From contig NZ_JAAABI010000001.1 in the NCBI RefSeq assembly GCF_009903685.1, positions 1,054,001 to 1,118,000 of the forward strand: 64,000 bases of DNA, written 5' to 3'. The notes under the pieces are model-generated. The model saw only the letters and a program-made list of their open reading frames with translations, did not search any database and was not told the DNA's origin. Positions 9,006 through 19,703 of the stretch are shown here, piece by piece. Position 1 is the stretch's first letter; the number at the start of each line of letters is the position of its first letter. A program made the position numbers and the translations under genes. The stretch comes from Flagellimonas ochracea (GTDB lineage: Bacteria > Bacteroidota > Bacteroidia > Flavobacteriales > Flavobacteriaceae).

Positions 9006-11702
9006 TTGCAATCAAACAAACATCTTTTAGTTTTCCTATTTGTTCTTCTTTGCGGCATAGTAAGAGTGGTGGCTCAAGAGGACCTTATAAAGCCATTGCC
9101 CATTAAGGTGATGCAAGATTCCATTACCGCTCCCTTATTGCCTCCCAACATCTTAAATGACTCCATTGTTGTTGATTCTGTGGAAGTTGATTCCGTAGAT
9201 GGAAAGGCCCCCTTGCTGCTTGACAAAATCAAGTATAAAGCCAAGGATTATGTAAAATTGAGCCAAAAGGACACTAAAATCTATCTCTACAACGAAGCAG
9301 AAATCTATTATCAAGATACGGAGTTGAAGGCCGGTGTGATAATTATGGATTACGTGAAAAATGAAGTTTATGCCGGAAGGTTGAAGGATACACTGGGTAA
9401 TTACTCACAGCTACCCTATTTTAAACAAGGGGAAAATGAGGTTCGGCCCGATTCCATAAGGTTTAATTTTGACACCCAAAAAGCGCTCATTTGGAACTCG
9501 AGAACTGAACAGCAAGCTGGTTTAGGCCAGCTGGGAAGCGATGCCATGAAAGTATATGCTAAGGTCACCAAAAAAGAAAATGATTCGGTATACTTTTTAA
9601 GTGAAGGAAAGTTGACCACTTCCAAGGATACGGTCAACCCCGATTATTATATTAGGGTACGCAAGGCAAAATTTGTCCCCAAAAAGAAAATTATAGCAGG
9701 TTTCAGCAATATGTACATTGTTGATGTACCTACGCCCATTGCTTTACCCTTTGCCTATTTTCCCTTGACGACGGGCCGGGTGGCCGGTTTACTGTTTCCT
9801 ACATTTGGAAATGATCCACAACGGGGCTATTTCTTGCAAAATGGCGGCTATTACCTGCCCATAAGTGAATATGTGGATCTGAGCATCACAGGAGATTTTT
9901 ATACCAATGGAAGTTATGGGTTTCGTGGGCAGTCCATTTATACAAAACGCTATAAATTCAATGGAAACATCAACTTCAACTATGAAAATCTTATTCAAAG
10001 CCAAAAAGGCTTTGATGACTTTAGCCGGACGAGTAACTACAATATTCAAATACGGCACACACAGGATGCCAAAGCCAATCCCAATTCACGATTCTCTGCC
10101 TCGGTCAATTTGGGAAGCAGCCAATTTTTTACCAATTCGCTGAATCAGATAAACCGAAACAATGCACAAACCAATGTCTTTCAATCGTCAATAAGTTATT
10201 CAAAAACTTTTCCTGCATATCCATCGGTAAACGCTAGCATGACGTTGAGCCATACGCAAAACTCGAGGACACAATCGGTCAACATGTCGCTGCCTACTTT
10301 TCAGGCGAGCATGGAACGTATTTTTCCATTCGTCAAAAGGGATGGCATAAAGAAAGGGTTGATACAGAACATCAACTTTCAATATGATGTAAACGCCCAG
10401 AACAGCATAACCACCACCGAAGAGGATTTTTTCACCAGCGAAATGTTTGATGGAGCTCGTATTGGAGCCCGTCACCGTATCCCAATAGGCACCAATTTTA
10501 AAGTGGCAAAATACTTAAGTGTAAGCCTTAATGGCGCCTACGAAGATATTTGGGCCTTGGAAACTATCCGAAGGAGCTTTGACGAGGAAGAACAAACCGT
10601 AGTGACAGATACAATTGCAGGTTTTGATAGATTCAACCGCTATAATTTGGGTGCGAGCATTGGAACCACCTTATATGGTACCTTCAATTTTGGAGAGGAC
10701 AAAAAAATTCAGGCCATTCGGCACGTTATGAGCCCATCTATCGGGTATTCGTATACCCCGTCCTTCGAGCAGTTTTATGAATCCTATATTGATGGTGAAG
10801 GCGAAGAAGTACAGTATACTCCTTTCGAAACCAGTTTATATGGAAGGCCTTCGCTCAATAGGGGTAGCTCGCTTAGTTTTTCATTGCAGAACTCTTTGGA
10901 GGCCAAAGTGCGGGACAAAGACACTACCGCATTGGAACCCCGAAAAGTGAAAATATTAAGCAACCTTACTTTCTCCACGAGTTATAATTTTGAAGCTGAT
11001 TCACTAAAACTCAGCCCCGTTAACATGACCGGGGGCACCGAAATCATACGAAACGTCCCTATTAACTTTTCTGCCACCTTTGACCCCTACGCCATTGATA
11101 ATAATGGGCGAAGAATCAACACTTTTAATATTTCCAATGGCGGTGGCTTGTTTCGGTTGACCTCTGCAAGAATCAATACTGGTTTTTCATTGAACAGCGA
11201 AATGTTCAAAAAAGGTGGTGATAGGCAAAGTAAAGATTCTCAAACTCAAGATCCCAATTATGGAGCGAACCCCTTCGAACTTCGGGGTGCCCGGGATGAG
11301 CAGCCCTTTTTCGGGGACAAGTATTCTGAAGGTGATGGAGATGATGATAATCCTTTGTACAACACCAAGTTGCCATGGGACATGCGTCTTACCTATGTAG
11401 CGACCTATAACAATAGAAACCGGGAGAAAGAAATCACCAACCACTCACTCATGTTTTCTGGAAACATAAAGCTTTCTCCAAAATGGGAAGTGGGTTTTAA
11501 TTCGGGTTACGATTTAAAGAACAAAGGTTTTGCCGATACCCGTTTCAACTTCAGACGTGATTTGAACAGTTTTAGATTAAGTTTTGATTGGACCCCCTTC
11601 GGAAGATTTGAGCGATGGTATTTCTTTATTGGCATAAAGAGTTCCATACTCAGTGATCTTAAATGGGAAAACAGAAGTCAACCTTTTAGTAACAGACGCT
11701 AG
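9006..11702 (+). CDS. lptD: LPS-assembly protein LptD
   Basis: An 898-residue outer-membrane protein that inserts lipopolysaccharide into the outer leaflet. A signal peptide (about 1-23) is followed by an OstA/LptA-like beta-jellyroll (about residues 75-240, e.g. YLYNEAEIYYQDTELKAG). A very long C-terminal beta-barrel region follows, with alternating hydrophobic strands and an Arg/aromatic-rich end (RFNFRRDLNSFRLSFDW). The start is a TTG at 9006; no better in-frame ATG lies ahead of the signal peptide. ridA follows 45 bp downstream on the same strand. Like other Bacteroidota LptD proteins it diverges strongly from the E. coli form. Confidence 0.88.
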   Translation: MQSNKHLLVFLFVLLCGIVRVVAQEDLIKPLPIKVMQDSITAPLLPPNILNDSIVVDSVEVDSVDGKAPLLLDKIKYKAKDYVKLSQKDTKIYLYNEAEIYYQDTELKAGVIIMDYVKNEVYAGRLKDTLGNYSQLPYFKQGENEVRPDSIRFNFDTQKALIWNSRTEQQAGLGQLGSDAMKVYAKVTKKENDSVYFLSEGKLTTSKDTVNPDYYIRVRKAKFVPKKKIIAGFSNMYIVDVPTPIALPFAYFPLTTGRVAGLLFPTFGNDPQRGYFLQNGGYYLPISEYVDLSITGDFYTNGSYGFRGQSIYTKRYKFNGNINFNYENLIQSQKGFDDFSRTSNYNIQIRHTQDAKANPNSRFSASVNLGSSQFFTNSLNQINRNNAQTNVFQSSISYSKTFPAYPSVNASMTLSHTQNSRTQSVNMSLPTFQASMERIFPFVKRDGIKKGLIQNINFQYDVNAQNSITTTEEDFFTSEMFDGARIGARHRIPIGTNFKVAKYLSVSLNGAYEDIWALETIRRSFDEEEQTVVTDTIAGFDRFNRYNLGASIGTTLYGTFNFGEDKKIQAIRHVMSPSIGYSYTPSFEQFYESYIDGEGEEVQYTPFETSLYGRPSLNRGSSLSFSLQNSLEAKVRDKDTTALEPRKVKILSNLTFSTSYNFEADSLKLSPVNMTGGTEIIRNVPINFSATFDPYAIDNNGRRINTFNISNGGGLFRLTSARINTGFSLNSEMFKKGGDRQSKDSQTQDPNYGANPFELRGARDEQPFFGDKYSEGDGDDDNPLYNTKLPWDMRLTYVATYNNRNREKEITNHSLMFSGNIKLSPKWEVGFNSGYDLKNKGFADTRFNFRRDLNSFRLSFDWTPFGRFERWYFFIGIKSSILSDLKWENRSQPFSNRR

Positions 11703-11747
11703 TTGCTTCAACATTTAGTATATTGAAATAGAACAAACAATTCCATT

Positions 11748-12128
11748 ATGAAAAAAATAATAAACACTTCCAAAGCGCCAGCTCCTATTGGACCGTATAA
11801 TCAGGCTGTAATGGTAAAGGACACCCTTTATATTTCAGGTCAAATTCCTATAGATCCTTCTACAGGTTCATTGGTTGAAGGCGACATTAAAAAGGAAACC
11901 GCCCGAAGCATGGAAAACCTAAAAGCCATTCTTGCAGAAGCTGACATGACTTTTGACCATGTGATCAAAACCACTATTTTTCTAAAGGACATGCATCAGT
12001 TTTCCCAGGTAAACGAAGTATACGGAAGTTACTTTGATGTTGAAACTGCTCCAGCAAGAGAGACAGTGGAAGTAGCTAATCTTCCAGCTTTCGTGAATGT
12101 GGAAATTTCGATGATTGCGGTTAAATAG
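11748..12128 (+). CDS. ridA: RidA family reactive imine/enamine deaminase
   Basis: A 126-residue protein of the YjgF/YER057c/UK114 family, full length. It shows APIGPYNQAV near the N-terminus, the ISGQIPIDP strand, and the conserved Arg in PARETVEVANLP, which binds the carboxylate of 2-aminoacrylate-type intermediates. The protein normally works as a cytoplasmic trimer that hydrolyses reactive enamines made by PLP enzymes. Its 3' end overlaps the convergent kinase gene by 8 bp. It may be read through from lptD, 45 bp upstream. Confidence 0.93.
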   Translation: MKKIINTSKAPAPIGPYNQAVMVKDTLYISGQIPIDPSTGSLVEGDIKKETARSMENLKAILAEADMTFDHVIKTTIFLKDMHQFSQVNEVYGSYFDVETAPARETVEVANLPAFVNVEISMIAVK

Positions 12129-12972
12129 TTTCCCTATGGAATTCTACTAGACCATCTATCGGACGTTGTCTTATTACACCTAAAATCAAATCATTGCGCT
12201 CCAGTGCGGTGGCAAGTTCGTCCCTCAAAAAATGGGCTATGCTTCCTACAAAACTTATGGGCACCTTGGTAGCCAATTCGAATTGCATAATGTAATTGTT
12301 GATAAACTGTTGCAATCCTTTTTCGATGACCCCTTTGCAGTATGGATGGTCCTTGTTTTCAATTATAAAACGGGCAAAAGTGGCCAAATAAGTGTTTGGA
12401 TTGGGCTGTTTGTATAAATGGTCCTTGATCACGTCTGCATCCAAATCATACTCTTTGGCAAATTTGATTCCCAGGTCTTGGGGCATTTTATGAAAGTAGT
12501 AATCACGAAGTAGTTTTCTTCCAAAGAAATTGCCACTTCCATCATCCATGAGGATATACCCCAATGAAGTTACTTTTTGGAACAGTTGATGACCATCATA
12601 GTAACTGCAGTTGGAGCCAGTTCCCAAAATACATACAATCCCTTGATGACCTATTTTGGTTGTGGCATAGATAGCCGCAAAGGTGTCTTCCCTTACCTCT
12701 GTTTTTGCATTGGGGAAGAAGTCTTTGAAAATTTCCTTAAGAAAATTTTTCATCCGGTCCGTACCGCATCCTGCACCATAAAAATAAAGGTCGCTAACCT
12801 CATCCCTATTTTGGGAAAGCTCAAAATTGTTCGCCAACCTATCTTCTATTACTTCTCTGGTGAGCACTTCCGGACTAAGTCCCAAGGTTTGGGTAAGAAA
12901 TATTTGTTCCCCCTTGTTATCCAAAGCTATCCAGTCGGACTTGGTGGCCCCGCTGTCCACAATCAAAATCAT
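12121..12972 (-). CDS. BadF/BadG-type ATPase, probable N-acetylglucosamine kinase
   Basis: A 283-residue ASKHA-fold kinase. It shows the phosphate-1 loop IVDSGATKSDW at the N-terminus, the phosphate-2 segment CILGTGSNCSYYDG, and a Gly-rich LMDDGSGNFFGRK segment near the middle. Bacteroidota proteins of this type are usually called N-acetylglucosamine kinase and phosphorylate sugars from cell-wall recycling. I start it at the ATG at 12972. An in-frame extension upstream would run through the hairpin at 12996-13020 and into gapA. It follows gapA by 65 bp and is probably the last gene of the pfkA-gapA operon, separated by that hairpin. Confidence 0.87.
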   Translation of the reverse strand: MILIVDSGATKSDWIALDNKGEQIFLTQTLGLSPEVLTREVIEDRLANNFELSQNRDEVSDLYFYGAGCGTDRMKNFLKEIFKDFFPNAKTEVREDTFAAIYATTKIGHQGIVCILGTGSNCSYYDGHQLFQKVTSLGYILMDDGSGNFFGRKLLRDYYFHKMPQDLGIKFAKEYDLDADVIKDHLYKQPNPNTYLATFARFIIENKDHPYCKGVIEKGLQQFINNYIMQFELATKVPISFVGSIAHFLRDELATALERNDLILGVIRQRPIDGLVEFHRETI

Positions 12973-12995
12973 AGGTACGGTTTTTAAGGTTGGTG

Positions 12996-13020
12996 CCCGG
13001 AAAAGGCGGCCTTTTCCGGG
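12996..13020 (-). terminator. Perfect 11-bp hairpin between gapA and the kinase gene
   Basis: CCCGGAAAAGG, a 3-base loop CGG, then CCTTTTCCGGG form a perfect stem just after the gapA stop. On the minus transcript it is followed by CACCAACCTT, not by a U-run, so it is not a standard intrinsic terminator. It may act as a 3'-end stabiliser for gapA mRNA or partly reduce transcription into the kinase gene. Confidence 0.5.
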
Positions 13021-13037
13021 ATTTTCAATATGATAAA

Positions 13038-14060
<1,023 letters not shown>

Positions 14061-15047
14061 TTATGTTGTCATTATATCCGAGACCTTGATGAGTTCTTCA
14101 TCAACCTCTGTATGGGCCTTAATGGCCTCATGAATGGGTGTTAATATCAATTTGGTGTCGCGGATACCCACCATGTAGTTGCTTTTTCCCTCTAACAGGC
14201 TTTCTACTGCCTTTACTCCCATTCTACTGGCCAAAACACGGTCAAAACATGAAGGGCTCCCACCGCGCTGCATGTGCCCCAATACAGAAACACGCACATC
14301 GTAAATGGGCAGGTGCTGTTCTACATATTCTTTAAGTTCAAATACATTCTTACCTATTTTATCCCCTTCCGCAACAATTACAATACTAGACGATTTTCCA
14401 GATTTCTTACTTCGTTTCAAGGAATCCAATAAACGCTCAAGACCTAGATTCTGTTCAGGAATCAAGATTTCTTCTGCTCCGGCACCAACTCCTGCATTAA
14501 GGGCAATATGGCCAACATCCCTTCCCATTACCTCAACAAAGAAAAGTCGGTTGTGTGAACTTGCCGTATCCCTTATTTTATCTATTACCTCCACCACTGT
14601 ATTGATGGCTGTGTCAAAGCCAATGGTATATGATGATCCCAAGATATCATTATCGATGGTTCCTGGAATGCCTATTACAGGAAAACCAAATTCTGCATTA
14701 AATTTTTCCGCTCCGGCAAAACTTCCATTGCCCCCAATGACCACAAAAGCGTCAATGCCTTCTTTTTTTAATTGTTCATAGGCTTTTTTACGTCCTTCTG
14801 GTGTCCTAAAATCGTCACATCTAGCAGATTTTAGAATTGTCCCTCCTTTATTGATGATGTTGTTCACGCTTCGAGCATCCAAATCTTTGAAATCACCCTC
14901 TATCATTCCTTGATATCCTCTATAGATACCGACGCATGTTATTTTTAGATAAGCACAGGTACGGACCACAGAACGAATCGCCGCATTCATTCCTGGAGAA
15001 TCCCCTCCCGAGGTAAACACCCCAATTTTCTTGATTTCCGAAGCCAT
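14061..15047 (-). CDS. pfkA: ATP-dependent 6-phosphofructokinase
   Basis: A 328-residue enzyme of the bacterial PfkA type. It shows FTSGGDSPGMNAAIR (11-25), the ATP-site GGNGS (105-109) and the catalytic PGTIDND (128-134). The GGNGS form is typical of ATP-using enzymes; PPi-dependent enzymes usually carry GGDDT at that site. It makes fructose-1,6-bisphosphate and commits sugar to glycolysis. It leads the pfkA-gapA-kinase operon. Confidence 0.96.
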   Translation of the reverse strand: MASEIKKIGVFTSGGDSPGMNAAIRSVVRTCAYLKITCVGIYRGYQGMIEGDFKDLDARSVNNIINKGGTILKSARCDDFRTPEGRKKAYEQLKKEGIDAFVVIGGNGSFAGAEKFNAEFGFPVIGIPGTIDNDILGSSYTIGFDTAINTVVEVIDKIRDTASSHNRLFFVEVMGRDVGHIALNAGVGAGAEEILIPEQNLGLERLLDSLKRSKKSGKSSSIVIVAEGDKIGKNVFELKEYVEQHLPIYDVRVSVLGHMQRGGSPSCFDRVLASRMGVKAVESLLEGKSNYMVGIRDTKLILTPIHEAIKAHTEVDEELIKVSDIMTT

Positions 15048-15065
15048 TCAAAAATTTTAAGAGAT

Positions 15066-15073
15066 CAAAACTA
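15066..15073 (-). promoter_or_regulatory. Candidate -7 box of the pfkA operon promoter
   Basis: On the minus strand this reads TAGTTTTG, matching TAnnTTTG. The expected transcription start near 15060 lies 13 bases before the pfkA ATG. A TTTG (15086-15089) lies 12 bp upstream, closer than the usual 16-20 bp, so support is moderate. Confidence 0.4.
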
Positions 15074-15180
15074 GGAAACTTTATCCAAAATTGGAATGCC
15101 TTATTAACTTATTTGTTTTCAGAGATTTTCGCAAACGTTTTCGTATTTTTTTTGCTGAGAAATCTTCAAAAAAACAATGC

Positions 15181-18100
15181 TTATTGTAGTAATTTTTCTG
15201 CGGTGTTGCGCTTGGTGCGGAAGCGAATCAAGCTATCCTTCCCCATAACTTCCGTGGATTCCTTTTGAGGTTCTGGTAGGTCTTTGTTATCCTTCTTTTT
15301 AAATATTTTGCGCATTAACTCCTTGAAGCTGTTAAAATCCACTTGATATGAAAGTCCCAACCCCTGTGTATATCCCTGTCTTTCGGCCAAAAATTGCTGT
15401 ATTTGGTTTTCCCTGTTGAATATTTTGGCGCTGAGCGTGCCCTGTTCGTTGAGCAAAACCTGCACTTCCACATCTCCAGCCACTACAGTTTCCGAGACTC
15501 CGCCCACGGGAACCCCCACTCTACCATTGACCAAAATTCTATCTGAAATCTGCGTAGATACCGTGACCCCAATTCTATTTTCGGTCCTTATATCGGCGTT
15601 TGGGTCCAAAAGTCCTTGCTCGTAGGACACCCCCAAATTAAACTTGTCGTTATTGTCCGACAGAATTTGGTTGAGCATTCCGGATGCGGTTTGAATAAGG
15701 TTACCCGTCACGGCCTGCTGATTGATTCCCGTTTGTTCATTAACGAAGGTTCCTTGGGCCAAAAGAAAAAATGCATTACGTTCTTTTACGGTAGGGTCTT
15801 GTAAGCGATACTGTAACTCTGATTGCACCACAGAGTTGGTCCCGGGAAAGTCAATATCAAAGTTAATATTGGGACTTTCCAGTTCGCCATCCAAACGAAC
15901 CACCACTTCTGTTGGAATCCTACCCGTGAATCCAGGGTTGTCCAAAAGTGGTGCAGGATTGGCATTTAGGGAATACACAGCTTCCAGATTCAATTGGGCG
16001 GCCAATGGGTCGCGTTCCCATAAGATGGTACCTCCGGGCCGTACGCTGAAAGTTTTGTCTATTACACCTCCATATCTAAAGTTGTATTCTCCGGTAACCG
16101 CAACAAATTCTCCATACATATTGAACTTCCCATTGGTATTGATTTCTATGAGGAGAATTCCCTCGCCCGTTCCCTTTAGCGAACTGCCTGTGTTCTGGTC
16201 GACTACAATTTCAACTTCAGCTTCAGGTGTTACCGCTAAATCAAAGGCCATTTCCAATCCTTTGTAGTCTTCCAGCACGCGCTCTTCCTCAAAAGATTCC
16301 GCCCCGCTTTTTTCAATAAAATTGATAAAGGAATAATCGCCAACACTGGTTACGTCGCTCAATGGGATTTTAAGCGAAGTTCCTCTTGCCGTGGAAGCAT
16401 CCACAGCAATGTTTAATGCATCTGTCGGACCATAGATGCTTCCAGTTCCGTTGATGAATCCTGTGCCATAGTAAAGTGCTTCTTCATCGAATTCGGTATT
16501 CAATATCATAAATCGACCGTTGTTGGTGTCCACATCCAAATCTAGGGACCAATCTCCGAAAGCGGTGTGGTTAATGGTTCCATCCAAGGTGGCGGTTGTG
16601 CCTTCAGCCACATCGGAAAGGCCTATTTCCTCAAAATAGAAGGTTTGGTCAAAGAGACGTACCTTGGAATAAGGTGCAAAGTCATAATCTACATTAAGAT
16701 AGGGAATGCCAATTCCTGCATCATTCAGGCTCAAATTTCCATTGATGGATGGATTTTCTGCCCTACCTTCGATTTTTACACTTCCACTTAAAAGACCCCG
16801 AATGTTGGAAATCACATCTTCTCCCAAAGGACTGAAGGGCTCCAAATTGAAATCAGTAAAGTTAGCGGCCAAATCCAACTCCTGTACGTTGTTTATGTTG
16901 GTCACCTGACCGTTAATGCTCATTTTTTCCCTTCCATTCTCATTAAGCCAAGTGCTTACACCGAACTGGGTCAGGTCATTGTTTCCGAAAATACCAACTT
17001 CCAAATCACCCAAGTGCCTATCGTTAACACTAAAATCCCTAATATTTAAACTGGATGTGGGCAAATATTTGCCCTCCTTTTGCAAGATGTTCAAAAATCC
17101 ATCAACCGACCCTTCCAGTTTTAAGCTGTCAATTACGGGTGTTATTTTGTTGAGGGACACTATCTTAAATTGTAGGTCCAAATCCTTATAGGTTGAGTCG
17201 GCCAACTCCCCTCGAAGGCGTATCTGTTCCCGATTATTATTGTCCATGACAATTTCCTCTATTTGGATGCTGTCCAAAGTGCTATTGATGATAACCTTGT
17301 TCTTGTTGTTTCCTTGCTTGTTCAGCACCCAGGTATTTCCTTTAAAATTGACATCTGATTTTTTTAATCCGATGACAGACTTGTTCTCTTGGTTAAAGGT
17401 GTGATAAAAATTCAGGTTGTAGCTATCGTCAAAACCTCTGCCTCCCTTAAACTCAGTTCTAAAGAACAATGTATCTTTCAAGGTTGTATTGATAAGGCTA
17501 AAGTCCTGGATATCGTAATAAACGGTGGACATGTCCTGTACCGAAACAAAGGTGTTGAAAAGTGGGTTTTTATTGTCGATTTTTAACTCTACATTATCAA
17601 ACTCATTACCATACGCACTGATGCTAGGTGATTTAAAGGTAAGTTTGAAATCGCCTTCATCGGCGACAATGTTCCCTCGTATAAACGTATTGGCATCAAA
17701 GGTGACCTCTGGAAAAAATACATCAACTATTTTGTTGTAAATTTTGAAGTTGAAGTTTAAGCGTTGACCATCTGATATTTCATAGGGCCTGTAATTGGTA
17801 TAGATGCTTCCCACTGAGTTTTGTACCAACCTGCCGAGCTCCGCTACTCTAAATTTTCCTTTGGCATACCCTGTAATGATATCCGGTGAATTTATTTCCA
17901 CCGTGCGCACCGTATCTTGGTCAAAAGAAGAGGTTACCGCAAAATCCTCAAAATAGTATGTGTCATTTTTATTTTGATAGGTGGTATTGGAAAAACGGAT
18001 TTGCCCAATCATGTCATCCAGGGTATTTCCCTCAATGTTCATATCCAGGTCTCCTTTAAAAACGGATACGCTATCGTTTATAAAATTTAGTTTTTTTAAG

Positions 18101-19620
18101 TCGGCATAGGCCACTGAGGCAATAAAATTAAATGTGTTCTGGTCCTCACCAAAATCGGCCAACCCCTTGAAGTCGAAATTTATATTTTCGTCACCACTTA
18201 CCAAGGAACCATCAAATAGCTGTTCTTTCAAGATACCTGACACCCTTAAATTATTGTATTCATAGCCATTGTACTCCAGTTTATGCACTTCACCAATAAC
18301 TTCGGTATTTAGATATTCTGAAATAAAACCCTTTCCCTCCACATTTACGTCCAAGGAGGTAAGCCCAAGATTTTCCGTTTCCGTGAAATTTCCAAGATTA
18401 AAATCAACCAAGGAAATAAACCCTATGTAAGATGCTTCGTCAATGCTCTGAATATTGGTCATCTGCAGGTCGGTGTAGCTCCTACCAATGGCGGTATTAA
18501 GATTTATTTGAATATCCAACGAGGTTTCCGTTACCTCCGCATCTCCACGAATGGTAAATTGTCCCATTTTTTGAAACGATGAGGGAATATTTCGTCCTAA
18601 AATATTGGGCAACAAAGAACGGAGTTGAAAGTAACTGGAAGTGAGATTGTCGATATCGGCGTGCATAATAAAAGGAGCTTCCTGACTGAACATATTGTCA
18701 AATTCAAAATCGCCGTAAATTCCTGTATTCTCGGTTTGGACAAACAGATCTTCGGTTACCAATTTGTTGAGTACACCGCTTACCTTGCTTGAGAACGAGA
18801 CTTTTTTGTCCTTTCCAAATTCGTTGTAAAACGTGTTGATGTCATTTAAGGCCACCGTTGATTCCCCAAAATCAGCTTCAATCTGAACCCGGTCGACAAA
18901 CTTGGAAAGGTCTTCCCTGTTGTACATGAACTTTAGGTTACCATTGATTTGGGATTCCCTAGTATTTATCTGCAAGGTGTCAAATTGCATTTTTTGCTTC
19001 GTGTATGTGAAATGGGTGGAAAGCTTTTGCAACCGAATTCCCCTTGATGCATCTAAAGAAAGATCTTCAATGGCAAGACTTACGTCGGGGCCCAAAATCT
19101 GAAAATCCTTGGCCAGCACTTCCAAATTAGAGAAATTAAGCACTTCAGGTTTTTCCTCATTTTCATCAATCAACAAGAACCTTCCCTCAAAAACTTGAAT
19201 GCCCTCGGAGGACAAAAAGAAGGGGGGCGTGCCCGGTGCACGGGGCTGTCCATCATCTAACTTGGCCACAAATACATCCAGATTGGTGTCACTTTCCCCT
19301 TGATAGGTTTTCAAGTTAAAGAACAATCCCTCCATTTCAACATCCCCAAACTCCATTTTTCCGTTGGACATATTTCTAAGGTTAAGGATTGAAGTGTTCA
19401 ATTTTCTTATGTAAACCAATGTGTCTTTTTTGTAGTCTTCAACATATACGCCTTTTAGGCCCGCATTTAAATTGAATAACGACAGGCTCACCCTATCCAA
19501 GGAAATATTGGTTCCAAATTCTTGATTGATGGTCTCGGTCGCATATTTTGCCAGTCTAGTCTGCACAATGGGCAATGAAAGAATCAAAGAACCCAATACC
19601 ATAATCAGTAAGATTACCAA
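15181..19620 (-). CDS. tamB: Translocation/assembly module TamB family protein (start codon uncertain)
   Basis: About 1479 residues, a huge periplasm-spanning protein anchored by one N-terminal helix. The body is repetitive beta-sheet (AsmA/DUF490 fold, a hydrophobic groove). The C-terminal TamB domain includes ATGEYNFRYGGVIDKTF and GRIPTEVVVRLDGELESPNI. TamB-like proteins help insert outer-membrane proteins and carry phospholipids between the membranes. The first usable codon in frame is the TTG at 19620, but the reading frame continues upstream to an in-frame stop at 19663-19665 and encodes IKKLRKILLRFL from an ATC at 19654-19656. That is the normal basic start of TamB, so translation may really begin at 19656. 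It is divergent from tsaD. Confidence 0.87.
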   Translation of the reverse strand: MVILLIMVLGSLILSLPIVQTRLAKYATETINQEFGTNISLDRVSLSLFNLNAGLKGVYVEDYKKDTLVYIRKLNTSILNLRNMSNGKMEFGDVEMEGLFFNLKTYQGESDTNLDVFVAKLDDGQPRAPGTPPFFLSSEGIQVFEGRFLLIDENEEKPEVLNFSNLEVLAKDFQILGPDVSLAIEDLSLDASRGIRLQKLSTHFTYTKQKMQFDTLQINTRESQINGNLKFMYNREDLSKFVDRVQIEADFGESTVALNDINTFYNEFGKDKKVSFSSKVSGVLNKLVTEDLFVQTENTGIYGDFEFDNMFSQEAPFIMHADIDNLTSSYFQLRSLLPNILGRNIPSSFQKMGQFTIRGDAEVTETSLDIQINLNTAIGRSYTDLQMTNIQSIDEASYIGFISLVDFNLGNFTETENLGLTSLDVNVEGKGFISEYLNTEVIGEVHKLEYNGYEYNNLRVSGILKEQLFDGSLVSGDENINFDFKGLADFGEDQNTFNFIASVAYADLKKLNFINDSVSVFKGDLDMNIEGNTLDDMIGQIRFSNTTYQNKNDTYYFEDFAVTSSFDQDTVRTVEINSPDIITGYAKGKFRVAELGRLVQNSVGSIYTNYRPYEISDGQRLNFNFKIYNKIVDVFFPEVTFDANTFIRGNIVADEGDFKLTFKSPSISAYGNEFDNVELKIDNKNPLFNTFVSVQDMSTVYYDIQDFSLINTTLKDTLFFRTEFKGGRGFDDSYNLNFYHTFNQENKSVIGLKKSDVNFKGNTWVLNKQGNNKNKVIINSTLDSIQIEEIVMDNNNREQIRLRGELADSTYKDLDLQFKIVSLNKITPVIDSLKLEGSVDGFLNILQKEGKYLPTSSLNIRDFSVNDRHLGDLEVGIFGNNDLTQFGVSTWLNENGREKMSINGQVTNINNVQELDLAANFTDFNLEPFSPLGEDVISNIRGLLSGSVKIEGRAENPSINGNLSLNDAGIGIPYLNVDYDFAPYSKVRLFDQTFYFEEIGLSDVAEGTTATLDGTINHTAFGDWSLDLDVDTNNGRFMILNTEFDEEALYYGTGFINGTGSIYGPTDALNIAVDASTARGTSLKIPLSDVTSVGDYSFINFIEKSGAESFEEERVLEDYKGLEMAFDLAVTPEAEVEIVVDQNTGSSLKGTGEGILLIEINTNGKFNMYGEFVAVTGEYNFRYGGVIDKTFSVRPGGTILWERDPLAAQLNLEAVYSLNANPAPLLDNPGFTGRIPTEVVVRLDGELESPNINFDIDFPGTNSVVQSELQYRLQDPTVKERNAFFLLAQGTFVNEQTGINQQAVTGNLIQTASGMLNQILSDNNDKFNLGVSYEQGLLDPNADIRTENRIGVTVSTQISDRILVNGRVGVPVGGVSETVVAGDVEVQVLLNEQGTLSAKIFNRENQIQQFLAERQGYTQGLGLSYQVDFNSFKELMRKIFKKKDNKDLPEPQKESTEVMGKDSLIRFRTKRNTAEKLLQ

Positions 19621-19703
19621 CAGAAACCGAAGCAGTATTTTACGTAGTTTTTTGATAGGACTTTATGTTTTACCTTTGACCTCCAATTTTTATTCCAAAA
19701 CCA

